64,000 bases of DNA from Gemmatimonadetes bacterium T265 (GCA_019973575.1 BPUI01000001.1:1686342-1750341); one strand, 5' to 3'. Positions 9,115 through 18,494 are shown, counted from the first letter of the stretch. Notes: generated from the sequence alone by a model not told the origin. Translations and numbers: made by a program.

Positions 9115-10068
9115 TCAACCGTTCCGCAGGCCGACGCGCGCGAACCGCTGCCGGTACACGCGGCGCAGCGTGTACCACGGCGCCGCCGCCGCCGCGAGCG
9201 CCCCGAACCGCAGCGCGCGCCACCGCCGCCCCTCGCCGTGCCAGAGCGCGGCCGAGCGGTACCACACCTCGGCGCGGTCGCGCCACCGCTCGCGCCAGCC
9301 GGGGCGGTAGGCCGCCGCGAACGCCTCCCAGGTCAGCTCGCCCCCGGCGTCCCGCACGCCGAGCCGTTGCCGGACGAAGCGCGCGTACTGGTTCACCAGC
9401 AGCCGCCGGCGCGCCATCGCGCTCTCGGGGTGGATGCGGTAGGAGCCGAGCACGCGCGGCACGCAGCGCACGCGACCCAGGCGCGCCAGCCGGGCCATGA
9501 ACTCGAGGTCCTCCGCCTCGCGCAGCGCGGGGTCGAACCCGCCGAGTGTGTCGAACGCCGCACGCCGCACCACGAGGCACGACGACACGGGGAAGGGCGC
9601 GAGCTCCGCGCGCGCAACGAGCGCGTGCGCCGCGTCGTCGATCTCCTGCCCCGTCTCGCCGAGCACGCGGCCGGTGGACGAGATGTAGCGCATGAACGAG
9701 CCGACGCCCGCCGCGTCGGGGTGCGCCGCGAGCCAGGCGAGCTGCGTCGCGAGCTTGTCCGCGTCCCACACGTCGTCCGCGTCGAGGAAGGCGACGTACG
9801 CCGACGGGCGCGCCGCGGCGACGCCGAGGTTCCGCGCCCGCGCGCGGCCACCGTTAGGCACATGGAGAACGCGCACGCGGCGGTCGTCGAGCGCGCGCGC
9901 GACCGCGAGGGTGTCGTCCGTGGACCCGTCGTCGACGACGACGAGCTCCAGCGCGGCGTGCGTCTGCGCGAGCGCCGAGCGCGCCGCCTCGCCGAGGTAG
10001 CGCGCCGCGTTGTAGGCGGGGATGACGACGCACGCCGCGTCGCCCGGCACGCTGTCCGCGTCCGTCAC
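9115..10068 (-). CDS. Family 2 glycosyltransferase
   Basis: A 317-residue GT2 protein with CVVIPAYNAARYLGEAARS near the start, VVDDGSTDDT, and the metal-binding loop FLDADDVWDADK. The second acidic motif is REAEDLEFMARLARLG. The frame is open for another 400 codons upstream, but that part has no recognisable domain and covers the next gene in another frame. I therefore take the GTG at 10068, which overlaps the upstream gene's TGA as GTGA. The Pro-Asn pair in HVPNGG is encoded by CCTAAC inside the recurrent heptamer. Confidence 0.9.
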   Translation of the reverse strand: MTDADSVPGDAACVVIPAYNAARYLGEAARSALAQTHAALELVVVDDGSTDDTLAVARALDDRRVRVLHVPNGGRARARNLGVAAARPSAYVAFLDADDVWDADKLATQLAWLAAHPDAAGVGSFMRYISSTGRVLGETGQEIDDAAHALVARAELAPFPVSSCLVVRRAAFDTLGGFDPALREAEDLEFMARLARLGRVRCVPRVLGSYRIHPESAMARRRLLVNQYARFVRQRLGVRDAGGELTWEAFAAAYRPGWRERWRDRAEVWYRSAALWHGEGRRWRALRFGALAAAAAPWYTLRRVYRQRFARVGLRNG

Positions 10069-11357
10069 CGCGACCCCACGACCGCGCCGTGCTCCGGCGC
10101 CGCGCCGGAGTGCACCGCGCGTGGGTGCATGGGGGCCGCTGCACCCGCCGCGAGGGCTTCGCGCAGCGAGTCGCCGAGTTGCCTCACCGCGGCCGCCTGG
10201 TCGAGCGTGGGGCCGGTCGCGGTCGGGGGCGTGCGACTGAAGTGCGTCATCGCCGCCGCGAGCCGGCGCGCGGTCTCGCGCGGGCGCCCCGGCGGGACGA
10301 GGGCGACGCGCGACGCGTCGGTGTTTGCCGCCGCGATCGTCCGCGCGCCGCCGTTGGCGAGCACGATCACGGGCGCGCCGCGCAGCATCGCCTCGGCCAG
10401 CGCGAGCCCGCCCTCCTCGCGCATCCCGGTGAACAGCGCCGCCGCCGCCGTGTCGAGGAGCGCGAACAGCCGCTCGCGCGGCACCAGACCGAGGAAGGTC
10501 ACACGCCCGGCCACTCCGAGCCGGACGGCGAGCCGCTCCAGCGCGCGGCGCTCCGGGCCGTCGCCGAGGATCGTGAGGCGCACGTCGTCCGGGGCCTGCG
10601 CGACCGCGTGGACGGCGAGCCGCGGCCCCTTGCGCGACTCGAGCGCGGCCGCGAACAGCAGCTCCCGCCCGCGTGCGGCGGGCGCGGGCGCGGGCGGCAC
10701 ATCGACGAGGAGCGCGTGGTTGAGCACCAGCGCCCGCGCGCGGAGCGCCGCCGGCAGTTGGGCGCGCGTCTCCTCGTTCTGCACGACGCGCACGGTCGCG
10801 CGCCGCCACGTGCCCCGCGTCGCGGGGCGCAGCGCACACAGGCGGACCGCCGCGACGTCGGCGACCTCGCCGAGGACGCCGCGGGCGCCGAGCGCGGGCC
10901 AGAGGGCGGGCGGTGTGGTCGCCGCCCCGCCCACGGGGCCCCAGACCGACGGGATGCCTAACGAAGCGACGGGCGACGGCAGCCAGTAGGTCGAGTACGA
11001 GGCGTGGCACGCGACGTCGAACGGGTGCTCGGCGTGCAGACGCGCCGCGGCCCGCGCCGCGTTGGGCAACCAGCGCAGGTAGGCGACGAACCAGCCGAGC
11101 CGCCCTCGCCCCGCCCGCCGCGGCGTACGCGCCTCGGGAACGACGACGAAGCGGAGGCGCGCCGCCGCGCCCGGGTGCGCCTCCGCCCAACGCCCGACCC
11201 CGTCGGCGTGCTCGGGTCCGACCAGCACGGTGCAGTCCGCCGACTCGGCCAGCGCGCGCACCACGCCCCACCCCGCGCCGGGCTCGGACCCGCGCCCCGG
11301 CTCGCACGCGTACGCGAACACCACGGCGCGCGGGCCGGCCGCGGCCGGTCCGCTCAC
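10065..11357 (-). CDS. Family 4 glycosyltransferase (GT-B fold)
   Basis: A 430-residue protein. N-terminal half: AVVFAYACEPGRGSEPGAGW, the opening typical of a GT4 subgroup in exopolysaccharide loci, then WGPVGGA. The C-terminal nucleotide-sugar-binding half has LLFAAALESRKGPRL, LTILGDGPER, and the EX7E-type region FTGMREEGGLALAEAMLRG. The GTG at 11357 overlaps the upstream stop (GTGA). It is presumably cytoplasmic or peripheral at the inner membrane and adds one sugar to the lipid-linked repeat unit. Confidence 0.9.
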   Translation of the reverse strand: MSGPAAAGPRAVVFAYACEPGRGSEPGAGWGVVRALAESADCTVLVGPEHADGVGRWAEAHPGAAARLRFVVVPEARTPRRAGRGRLGWFVAYLRWLPNAARAAARLHAEHPFDVACHASYSTYWLPSPVASLGIPSVWGPVGGAATTPPALWPALGARGVLGEVADVAAVRLCALRPATRGTWRRATVRVVQNEETRAQLPAALRARALVLNHALLVDVPPAPAPAARGRELLFAAALESRKGPRLAVHAVAQAPDDVRLTILGDGPERRALERLAVRLGVAGRVTFLGLVPRERLFALLDTAAAALFTGMREEGGLALAEAMLRGAPVIVLANGGARTIAAANTDASRVALVPPGRPRETARRLAAAMTHFSRTPPTATGPTLDQAAAVRQLGDSLREALAAGAAAPMHPRAVHSGAAPEHGAVVGSR

Positions 11358-12568
11358 CGCCGCTCCGCCGCGCGCGCCGTCGCGCGCTCGTAGATGTCCA
11401 TCAGCCGCGCGTAGGCGTGGTCGGCCGTATAGCGGGCCTCGAACTCGCGCCTCGCGGCCGCGCCCATGTTCAGGCGCTCGCACGGGTGGTCGAAGGCCCA
11501 CTCCGCGGCCCGGGCGAGCGCGTCGACGTCGCCCGGCACGAAGTGGCGCCCCGTGCGCCCGTGCTCGATGATCTCCGCCGCGGCGCCGTGCCCGGCGGCC
11601 ACGACGGGCAGCCCGGTCGCGAACGCCTCCGCGAGCGCCATCGGGAAGTTCTCGTAGCACTCGGACGGGAAGACGAGGAACGCCGCGTCGCGCATGAGGG
11701 CGAGGACGTCGGCCCGGGGGCGCGCGCCGAGGAACTCCACGCCGGGGACGGTGCGGTCGAGCGTGGACTCGAGCGGCCCCGAGCCGACGATCTTCAGCGG
11801 CCGCGGCTCGGCGAGTCTGTGCCAGGCGCCGAGCAGGGTGCCTAACCCCTTCTCGGGCGAGAGGCGGCCGACGAACAGCGCGTACCCGGCGTCGTGGCGC
11901 CCGGCGCCCGGGTCGTCGCCGACGAAGCTCGGGCGCACCATGATGCGGTCCGCAGGCAGGCCGCCTTCGACGAACTTGCGCCGCGCGAACTCGGTGTGCG
12001 CGACGTACACGTCGACCGCGCGCTCGTACGTGCCGGCCGTCCAGTGGACCGCGAGCATCCCGGCGGTCGCGGCCGACGCGGGGCGGCTGTCGCGGTAGCA
12101 CGCGTGCGCGACGCCCGGCCACTTCACGCGGCGCGTGAGGCAGTCCTCGCAGACGCGGCCGTCGCGGAAGAGGACGGCGTTGGGGCAGAGCAGGCGGTAG
12201 TTGTGGAGCGACTGCACGACCGCGACGCCCGCATCGCGCGCGGCGGCGTAGGCGGCGGGGGAGACGAGCGGGAAGGTGTTGTGGAAGTGCGCGACCGCGG
12301 GGCGCTCGCGGGCGAGCAGGGCGCCGAGATCGTGCCTAACGTCGGGGTTCCACACGGCGGCGCGGGCGGCGGCGGCAGCGGTCATCGCGGCGATCGCGCG
12401 GTTGTCGACGTCGTAGCGGGCGACCGGGTGGCCGCGCGCTTCGAGGAGCGCGACGTCGACGGCCACGGCGGCGTCCTCGCCGCCGGGTTGGAGGTAGCGG
12501 TTGTGGACGACGGCCACGCTCCACCCCGGCGCCGGCACGCACAGCTCTTCGCCGTGGGAAACGATCAT
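11354..12568 (-). CDS. Family 4 glycosyltransferase (GT-B fold)
   Basis: A 404-residue protein counting from the ATG at 12568. The conserved fold starts at about residue 18 with VAVVHNRYLQPGGED, so in-frame GTG codons at residues 11 and 18 are alternative starts. A four-cysteine segment (CPN..., CEDC, HACYR) at about 130-165 is typical of this GT4 subgroup. The donor half has ALFVGRLSPEKG, IVGSGPLE and FPSECYENFPMALAEAFATG (EX7E motif). It is the first gene of the tightly packed block 7.4-12.6 kb, with a 400-base gap upstream, so a promoter would be expected in that gap. Confidence 0.9.
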   Translation of the reverse strand: MIVSHGEELCVPAPGWSVAVVHNRYLQPGGEDAAVAVDVALLEARGHPVARYDVDNRAIAAMTAAAAARAAVWNPDVRHDLGALLARERPAVAHFHNTFPLVSPAAYAAARDAGVAVVQSLHNYRLLCPNAVLFRDGRVCEDCLTRRVKWPGVAHACYRDSRPASAATAGMLAVHWTAGTYERAVDVYVAHTEFARRKFVEGGLPADRIMVRPSFVGDDPGAGRHDAGYALFVGRLSPEKGLGTLLGAWHRLAEPRPLKIVGSGPLESTLDRTVPGVEFLGARPRADVLALMRDAAFLVFPSECYENFPMALAEAFATGLPVVAAGHGAAAEIIEHGRTGRHFVPGDVDALARAAEWAFDHPCERLNMGAAARREFEARYTADHAYARLMDIYERATARAAERR

Positions 12569-12968
12569 GAAGCTGCTTGTTGATCGGGCCTATGTCCGCG
12601 CACCCCGGCGCATGCAGGTGCTGGCGATGGTAGTACGTACCTGGCTCTGTTGGCAGCGGCGGCAGCACAGAGGCGTCCGCGCATGGACAGCGTTCGATCG
12701 AGTGATCATCCAGCTTCTCACGCCGACGGTGTTGCGCCCGCCGGCGAGCACCTCCCGCACGAGAGGGATGAGCGCGCACAGGCTCTTGCCATCGATCGTA
12801 TCCAGTGCTTACCGGCGGCGCGCCGAGATATCGCTCCCAACCGATCACCGCGAATCCCGTTCAGCGACTCACCGCGAATCCCGTTCAGCGACTGTTCCAG
12901 AGCTCCTGGCGGAAATATGCACCTGTAACGAGAGTGCGAGACGCGACCGGGGTAATACGCAGCGAGTA
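12569..12968. other. 400-base non-coding gap at the edge of a low-G+C segment
   Basis: No convincing gene. Frames on both strands are open but match nothing I recognise and change frame often. The gap holds a perfect 24-bp tandem duplication (12845-12892) and marks the change from very G+C-rich sequence on the left to a distinctly more A+T-rich stretch on the right. It could be eroded gene remains from an insertion or deletion event; it should also contain the promoter of the 11354-12568 gene. Confidence 0.5.
12845..12892. repeat. Perfect 24-bp tandem duplication
   Basis: Two adjacent identical 24-base units, 12845-12868 and 12869-12892, beginning TCACCGCGAATCCCG and ending TTCAGCGAC. The unit length is a multiple of three but no gene covers it convincingly. 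It is most simply a replication-slippage duplication. Confidence 0.9.
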
Positions 12969-13982
12969 CTACGCATGGGCACGCCCTCGCCAACGTCGCA
13001 CGGCGTGGCGGCCGAGCGTCCTCAGATTGCTCGGCAGTGCGTACTCGCCAAGGTGAGCTTGCAACTCCAACCGGCTCCGCCGCCCCGGCGGGAGCCGCTG
13101 CAGAAGGCTCGCGCTCCAGTCAGCTATGCTGTCGAAAGTCGCTTCGGGCGAGAAGTAGGCCTCCCAAGTCGCGCGTGCGATCGTACTCATTGTCTCGAAT
13201 CGCTCTTCGAGTGACTCCAGCAGCGTAGGTAGTGCGTCGACGTTCGCTTCCGGAACACGAACGCAAAACGCGTCCCATTCCGGCCCGGTCGGAAGTACGA
13301 TGTCATCGGCAATCACCACCGGTACACAGCCCGCTTCCATCGCCTCGAACAGGCGGATACTGGAAGCAGCGACACCACGTGGGCAGAGTGCGAACTTCGT
13401 CTGACTCAGGCCTTCGCGGAATCGCTCGTACAGTTGCTCGACTGTGTGCAGCTCTCGGTGGTACCACGGGTCTCCTCTACTGGCCGACGAGTCCACCAGG
13501 AGGGCGCGCGGATGCCGCAGCTGAAGCAACTTTGCGCGGATGCGGTGTGTCCAACTCGAACCGACGAAGCTGAAGAGGTAATGTCTTTGCGGCGAACCCA
13601 GCACAGGGTCGAAACCGTGCCGGCGTATATGACTCGATATGTAATGACCGCCGCATACCCAGCCTTGCTTCGCCCAGAAGGGTGTTGCCGCAGGGTACAC
13701 GCCTGGCAGGGTCGGGTAAATTCGGTCGTCGGGACAGTAGCAAAACAGTTTGTTTCTGTACTCGTGATAGATCGCGCTCGTCCGCAGATCCAGAAAATGT
13801 GGACCGAACGCCTCACCCTGTACTGGGGCGAGAATCAGGTCGGCATGTTCCATCCGACTAACTCGGCGGTGCCGGTAGGGCCGATCGCGTGCCGTACTGC
13901 CGACCAGACCGTCGTAGCACGCCCGCTCATAAGTAGACGCGGACGATCTGATTAGCGCCGGGTCAAGGATGTAAACGTCCAT
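12969..13982 (-). CDS. Exostosin-like (GT47-type) glycosyltransferase
   Basis: A 337-residue protein. The C-terminal half has the exostosin signature: SQTKFALCPRG, then SIRLFEAMEAGCVPVVIAD, followed by the acceptor region ending in a conserved glutamate-rich helix. The N-terminal half carries FVGSSWTHRIR. Exostosin-family enzymes are GT-B-fold transferases that in bacteria add sugars to surface glycans. Base composition is lower in G+C than the flanking genes and codon choice is more relaxed, which suggests later acquisition. The ATG at 13982 is the only reasonable start. It is separated from both neighbours by gaps, unlike the rest of the locus. Confidence 0.8.
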   Translation of the reverse strand: MDVYILDPALIRSSASTYERACYDGLVGSTARDRPYRHRRVSRMEHADLILAPVQGEAFGPHFLDLRTSAIYHEYRNKLFCYCPDDRIYPTLPGVYPAATPFWAKQGWVCGGHYISSHIRRHGFDPVLGSPQRHYLFSFVGSSWTHRIRAKLLQLRHPRALLVDSSASRGDPWYHRELHTVEQLYERFREGLSQTKFALCPRGVAASSIRLFEAMEAGCVPVVIADDIVLPTGPEWDAFCVRVPEANVDALPTLLESLEERFETMSTIARATWEAYFSPEATFDSIADWSASLLQRLPPGRRSRLELQAHLGEYALPSNLRTLGRHAVRRWRGRAHA

Positions 13983-14164
13983 CGGTCACACGCTGGGTGA
14001 ACGATCTAGACAAATGGAGCCCCAAGTACGAAGCGATCGCGGTCGTCGACAACGTCTTGGACGTACGTGGCCAAGCAGAACGTCGCGCGTTCGCACGATG
14101 CGCCAGCACGCGTTGCTAGACCGGCTTGATCAGCCGTCCGGCCCCAGGCGCTCCGGCGCCTTCG

Positions 14165-14947
14165 TCAAGTTCCGGCGACAGTCCGAAGGAAGAAACCGTT
14201 AGGCTTCGCAAACGCGACCATTCTGTAGCCGTTGTCTGCGAGTAGAGCGACAACCGATTCGTGCGTGGCCGAGTATAGATCGAAGCCGTGCAACTCGACA
14301 ACGATCACGTAAGGGCGGTATTGAGGCATTCGCAACGACCGCAGGACTTCCAGATCGTGACCTTCGACGTCCACGGTGAGCAGCTCAAAATCATGCGGAG
14401 CGTTATGAGCGTCCAGAATGTCAGCCAACGGCTGCGTAGTTACCCGGTGCCGGGCGCGGATGCTTCGATGCCGACTCCATTCGCTGACGTGCGAATCGTC
14501 GAGCGACGAAACGAGATTGTCGTCGAATTCGGTGAAGGTCCGCAGTTCCACACCATTCGACACAGCTGCATGAACGCTGGTGTCGCGCGGTCGGATGCGG
14601 CGGTGCAAACGTACGAGGTTTGAGTTCGCGTCGACGGTGACACCGCGCCATCCGCGTTGATACAAGGCAAACGTGTTCGAGTACCTCACCGGATGGTTGC
14701 TTCCTACATCGACGTAATAACGTGTCGGTGTGGGGATCGAATTCAGGATCGACCCGATTATGCGGTCTTCCCCGTACTGTCCGTACGACGGGATCGAGTA
14801 CCGGTCAAGTAAATAGCGAGTCACCCAGGCACCGGCTATAAGGGTGGCTGACGCCGGACCGAACTGCCCATACAGCGTACGCATCTGATGACTTCGCGTC
14901 ATAAAGGGCGGAGTTACGTGAAGTGTAGGTCGATGCCGCCGAATCAT
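14165..14947 (-). CDS. FkbM family methyltransferase
   Basis: A 260-residue protein. Motifs: SYGQYGEDRII near residue 54, the SAM-binding strand YYVDVGSNHPVRYSNT, GVTVDANSN, and the later LLTVDVEGHDLEVLRS that defines FkbM-type enzymes. These methylate hydroxyl groups, often of sugars. In the nearby sequence 14221-14280 only 32 of 60 bases are G or C, against 48 of 60 in 9241-9300, so this gene stands out by composition. The N-terminal 20 residues are of uncertain reality; the ATG codons at residues 16 and 22 are alternative starts. It probably acts on the same glycan as its neighbours. Confidence 0.82.
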   Translation of the reverse strand: MIRRHRPTLHVTPPFMTRSHQMRTLYGQFGPASATLIAGAWVTRYLLDRYSIPSYGQYGEDRIIGSILNSIPTPTRYYVDVGSNHPVRYSNTFALYQRGWRGVTVDANSNLVRLHRRIRPRDTSVHAAVSNGVELRTFTEFDDNLVSSLDDSHVSEWSRHRSIRARHRVTTQPLADILDAHNAPHDFELLTVDVEGHDLEVLRSLRMPQYRPYVIVVELHGFDLYSATHESVVALLADNGYRMVAFAKPNGFFLRTVAGT

Positions 14948-15232
14948 GGCGGAAGACCGCTGTCGGCGAATTCCGTTCTATGTGTGAGCAGCCAGTCCGA
15001 GGGGGACGCAGTCAGTCATCATCACGCACTCACGCGCGCGACACCGAGATGTAGCTGTACGCGCGATCGGTTATGCCCAGCGACATGCTGTGGAGATGCT
15101 TGATCCATCGGCTAGGTGGAGAGCATAGGAAGGGCATCAACACCGCGGAATGCTTCAGTGTCGATCTTGGCACACCAACGCCGTTGGCCTACCCGGCGCC
15201 CGATCAGAGTTTGACCGCCGTACAATCTCGGC
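14948..15232. other. 285-base gap without a recognised gene
   Basis: Low-G+C sequence between the FkbM gene and the SDR gene. I see no coding region I can support, no strong inverted repeat and no clear promoter hexamers. It is the right border of the low-G+C segment. Confidence 0.4.
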
Positions 15233-16279
15233 TTACACCTCTGAGGGCCGCGGTCGCCGCCCGGTCCCGTCCAGGTAATACGTCATCGTATTCTGCAGAG
15301 CGCTCCGCAAGCTGTGCCGCGGCGTCCAGCCTATAGCACACATCTTGGCTACGTTAGGCGCCTCACGGTCCCCGTCCTCGTACCCCTCGCCGTAGAAGGC
15401 CTCACCGCTCACCACCTCCACCGTCGACCGCGCCGGCTCGCCGGTGAGCTCCTCCCACAGCTCCCGCATGAGCGCCGCGAAGTCCCGGACCGTCACCTCG
15501 TTGTCCGGGTTCCCGACGTTGAAGATCTGGTTGCGCGTCCGCTCCGGCTGGTCGAGGATCGCGCGGAACGCCGCCGTCCCGTCGCGCACGTCGAGGAACG
15601 CGCGCCGCGCCGTCCCGCCGCCGACCAGGCGCATGGGCCCGCCCGTGAGCAGGGCCGACATGAAGTGCGGGAACACGCGCGGCCCGCCCGTCGCCCCGGC
15701 GGGCACGAGGTAGTCGATGCGCGGGCCGAGGAAGTTGAACGGCCGGACGATCGTGTAGCGCAGCTCCCCCGCGGCGCCGTGCGCGTAGAGCACGCGCTCG
15801 AGCAGCTGCTTGCCGACCGCGTAGATCCACCGCTGCTTGTTCACCGGCCCGAACACGGAGTCGGTCGCGTCCTCGGTGTACGGCGCGCCGGTGATCTTCC
15901 CGTACACCTCGGCCGACGAGTACTGGATGAGCCACTTGTCTGCCGCGACGCAGAGGCGTGCGACGTCGAGGTTGCGCAGGAAGTTGAGCTCGAAAACGTC
16001 GAGCGGGTGCGTGACGTAGAGGCTCGGGTTCGCGTGCGCGATGAGGTCGACGACGACGTCCGCCTGGCGCACGAGCGTACCGACGAGCGACATCGCCTCG
16101 CGGATGTCGGCGTGGTGGAACGTCCACCGCCGGCGCGCGTCGGGCGGGAGCGCGTCGAGCACCTCGACGAGCTTCTCGTCGGTGCGGTCCAGCCCGACCA
16201 CCTCGTGGCCCCAGCGGAGCAGGCCGTCGACGAGGTGTGAGCCGATGAAGCCTCCGGCGCCGAGCACGACGACGTTCAT
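15233..16279 (-). CDS. UDP-glucuronate-decarboxylase-like SDR (ArnA-C / U4kpxs type)
   Basis: A 348-residue extended short-chain dehydrogenase. NAD-binding GAGGFIGSHL lies at residues 7-16, the catalytic set is SSAEVYGK and YAVGK (Tyr-x-x-x-Lys), and the segment GPVNKQRWIYAVGKQLLERV is very close to the one in the ArnA dehydrogenase domain and in UDP-apiose/xylose synthases. This supports oxidative decarboxylation of UDP-glucuronate to UDP-4-keto-pentose or UDP-xylose. The exact product depends on residues I cannot test here. The ATG at 16279 overlaps the upstream stop (ATGA). It would supply a pentose donor to the glycosyltransferases around it. Confidence 0.82.
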   Translation of the reverse strand: MNVVVLGAGGFIGSHLVDGLLRWGHEVVGLDRTDEKLVEVLDALPPDARRRWTFHHADIREAMSLVGTLVRQADVVVDLIAHANPSLYVTHPLDVFELNFLRNLDVARLCVAADKWLIQYSSAEVYGKITGAPYTEDATDSVFGPVNKQRWIYAVGKQLLERVLYAHGAAGELRYTIVRPFNFLGPRIDYLVPAGATGGPRVFPHFMSALLTGGPMRLVGGGTARRAFLDVRDGTAAFRAILDQPERTRNQIFNVGNPDNEVTVRDFAALMRELWEELTGEPARSTVEVVSGEAFYGEGYEDGDREAPNVAKMCAIGWTPRHSLRSALQNTMTYYLDGTGRRPRPSEV

Positions 16280-17349
16280 GCCACTCCTCCCGGGACAAGT
16301 GCCACTCGCGACCACCGCGCCCTGAACGCTAGTGCGGGTCGCTCGATGCAGAAATACGACGCGAGGGACGTCGCCGCGATGCCCGCGAGTGCGGCCGGCA
16401 GCGCGCGCACGACGCCCGGACCCGCGTGGACGCGGGTGAGGAAGGGCTGCTGCCAGAGGTAGATCGAGTACGACAGCCGCCCGATGCCCGTCATCACGGG
16501 ATGCTCGAGCGCGCGCGTGTCGATCCCGCCACCGACGAGCACCCGACCCAAGACCGCCACGGCGAGCAGCGTTTCGACAGTGAGGTACACGGGCAGCAGC
16601 GACTCTACAACGCTCGCCGTGAGGACCCACGCGAGTAGGGCCGGCACCATTAGACGCAGCGGGAGCGCGCGGAAAACCGCGCAGAGCCGCTCGCGGTAGG
16701 CGCGGCGGGCTGTCGCCAGCGCGAGGCAGCAGCCGACGAGGATCGAATCCATGCGGAAGTCCGTGCGCAGGTAGAACACGTCGCTCTCGTACGGATACAG
16801 GCGTCGGGCGATCGCGTAGCCGCGCCACGCCGCGCAGGCGAGTGCGACACCGGCCGCCACGCCGAGGGCGCGCCGGGTGCCGACCCCCACCAGTACCGCG
16901 GGCCACACCGCGTAGAACTGTTCCTCGAGCGACAGCGTCCAAATGTGGCTCAGCGTCTGCCCGCGGCCGGCCCAGTTGCGGACGAAGAGCAGGCACGCGA
17001 GCACCGCCTTCCACGTCGCGTCCGTCACGACGCCGAGCAGCATGAGCGTGCACACCACGGCCATGAATACCCAGAAGGCCGGGAGGATGCGCAGGGCGCG
17101 GCGCGCGTAGAACGCGCGCAGGTCGATGCGGCCGGTGGCGAGCTGCTCGCGCTGGAGGAGGCCCGTGATGAGATACCCGCTCAGGACGAAGAAGAGGAGC
17201 ACGCCGAGTCCCCCGAGCTCGCCGACGCGCCCGCGGCCGAACGTGTAGTAGCCGACGTGCCCCGCGATCACGAGCAGGATCGCGACGGCGCGCAGGCCGT
17301 CGAGCCGGGGGACACGCGCGTCGCCGCCACCGCGGTACTCGACGGTCAC
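16276..17349 (-). CDS. Acyltransferase 3 family membrane protein (OafA/YrhL-like)
   Basis: A 357-residue polytopic protein with about ten hydrophobic segments. The first carries RLDGLRAVAILLVIAGH with the catalytic His; then FFVLSGYLITG and the cytoplasmic RRALRILPAFW, all hallmarks of the family. Such proteins transfer acetyl or other acyl groups to exported sugars. The GTG at 17349 overlaps the upstream TGA (GTGA); a GTG three codons upstream (17358) is the alternative. Most likely it O-acylates the polysaccharide or its lipid-linked precursor. Confidence 0.9.
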   Translation of the reverse strand: MTVEYRGGGDARVPRLDGLRAVAILLVIAGHVGYYTFGRGRVGELGGLGVLLFFVLSGYLITGLLQREQLATGRIDLRAFYARRALRILPAFWVFMAVVCTLMLLGVVTDATWKAVLACLLFVRNWAGRGQTLSHIWTLSLEEQFYAVWPAVLVGVGTRRALGVAAGVALACAAWRGYAIARRLYPYESDVFYLRTDFRMDSILVGCCLALATARRAYRERLCAVFRALPLRLMVPALLAWVLTASVVESLLPVYLTVETLLAVAVLGRVLVGGGIDTRALEHPVMTGIGRLSYSIYLWQQPFLTRVHAGPGVVRALPAALAGIAATSLASYFCIERPALAFRARWSRVALVPGGVA

Positions 17350-18494
17350 GTGAAGCACGCCTCACGTCGTACCCGCCCGGACGTAGACGACGCCGGCGCC
17401 CGGGCGCCGAACGCGGGATACACGCGCGCGAGGAGGTCGAAAAACCTCGCACGAAACACCTCCTCGCCGTACGACTCTGCGTGCCGCCGTAAGGCGCGCG
17501 CATCCCACGCCGCCGACTCCGCCCGCCGCACCGCGTCGTCCAGCGCGGCCGGCGTCTGCTCGTCGAAGAACACTCCCGTCTGCCCGTCCACGACCGTGTC
17601 GAGCACCCCACCGCGCCGGAATGCGATCACCGGCCGTCCGGACGCGTTCGCCTCGAGCGGCACGATCCCAAAATCCTCCTCGCCGGGGAAGACCACCGCG
17701 CGGCAGCGCGCGTAGTGGTCGGCTACGACCTCATCCGGCTGGCGCCCGAGAAAGCGCACATTCGGCCGCGCGCGCGCTTCGAGATCCGCCCGCTCCGGGC
17801 CATCGCCTATGACGACGAGCCGCCGACCCGACCGGCTGAACGCGTCGACGACGAGGTCGACGCGCTTGTACGGGTTGAGCCGAGACACGAGGAGGTGAAA
17901 GTCGTCGGTGACCGGCGACAGCTGATAGCGCGACAGGTCCACCGGCGCCGGGATGACCTCGCTCTCGCGGCCGTAGCACCGCCGGACGCGCTCCGCGACG
18001 ACCGTCGAGTTCACGACGTAGACGTCGGGCCGCGACGCCGTACGCGCGTCCCAACTCCGCAGGTACGCGATCATCGCCGGCAGCGCCACCCGCATCGCGC
18101 GCCCGTACGACTCGCGCGCCACGTATCGGTCGTAGTCCCACGCGAAGCGCATCGGCGTGTGGCAGTAGCAGACGTGCAGCGCGGACGGCGGGGCGATCGC
18201 GCCCTTGCCGAACGCGCTGCTGCTGCTGATCACGAGGTCGTAGCCCGACAGGTCGAAGCTCTCGATCGCGCGCGGGTAGAGCGGGAGGTACTTCTTGAAG
18301 TGTCGCCGGAGTCCTGGGAGCCGCTGCATCCACGACGGGCGGATGTCCGCGTCGCGGAGCGACGGCCAGAGCGACGCCCGGTCGAGGACCGACGTGAAGA
18401 TCGGCGCGTCGGGGAACATGCCGTGCAGCGTCCCGACGACGCGCTCGGCGCCGCCCGCCTGGTTCAGGTAATCGTGTACAATCGCGACTTTCAC
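17346..18494 (-). CDS. Family 4 glycosyltransferase (WbaZ/mannosyltransferase-like)
   Basis: A 382-residue GT4 protein. The opening KVAIVHDYLNQAGGAERV and the block YCHTPMRFAWDYDRYV are characteristic of a subgroup often called WbaZ-like mannosyltransferases. The donor half has LLVSRLNPYKRVDLVV, VIGDGPER and FPGEEDFGIVPLEANASGRP (EX7E motif). GTG start at 18494 with GTGA overlap to the upstream gene. The mannose assignment is by family resemblance only. Confidence 0.88.
   Translation of the reverse strand: MKVAIVHDYLNQAGGAERVVGTLHGMFPDAPIFTSVLDRASLWPSLRDADIRPSWMQRLPGLRRHFKKYLPLYPRAIESFDLSGYDLVISSSSAFGKGAIAPPSALHVCYCHTPMRFAWDYDRYVARESYGRAMRVALPAMIAYLRSWDARTASRPDVYVVNSTVVAERVRRCYGRESEVIPAPVDLSRYQLSPVTDDFHLLVSRLNPYKRVDLVVDAFSRSGRRLVVIGDGPERADLEARARPNVRFLGRQPDEVVADHYARCRAVVFPGEEDFGIVPLEANASGRPVIAFRRGGVLDTVVDGQTGVFFDEQTPAALDDAVRRAESAAWDARALRRHAESYGEEVFRARFFDLLARVYPAFGARAPASSTSGRVRREACFT

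Noticed and set aside
9115-11307. 730-codon continuous frame suggesting a second large glycosyltransferase fusion
   Set aside because: Only the last 317 codons show a GT2 fold; the rest is the antisense-free shadow of the GT4 gene in another frame, and a GTGA overlap marks the real start.
12845-12892. CRISPR or attachment-site repeat
   Set aside because: Only two adjacent copies with no spacer and no nearby cas or integrase gene; a simple tandem duplication.
12501-13214. 237-codon plus-strand frame, and weak resemblance of minus-strand fragments near 12690-12800 to an IS transposase N-terminus
   Set aside because: No conserved catalytic residues, frequent frame changes, no terminal inverted repeats; overlap with the exostosin gene. 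Left as undefined remains.
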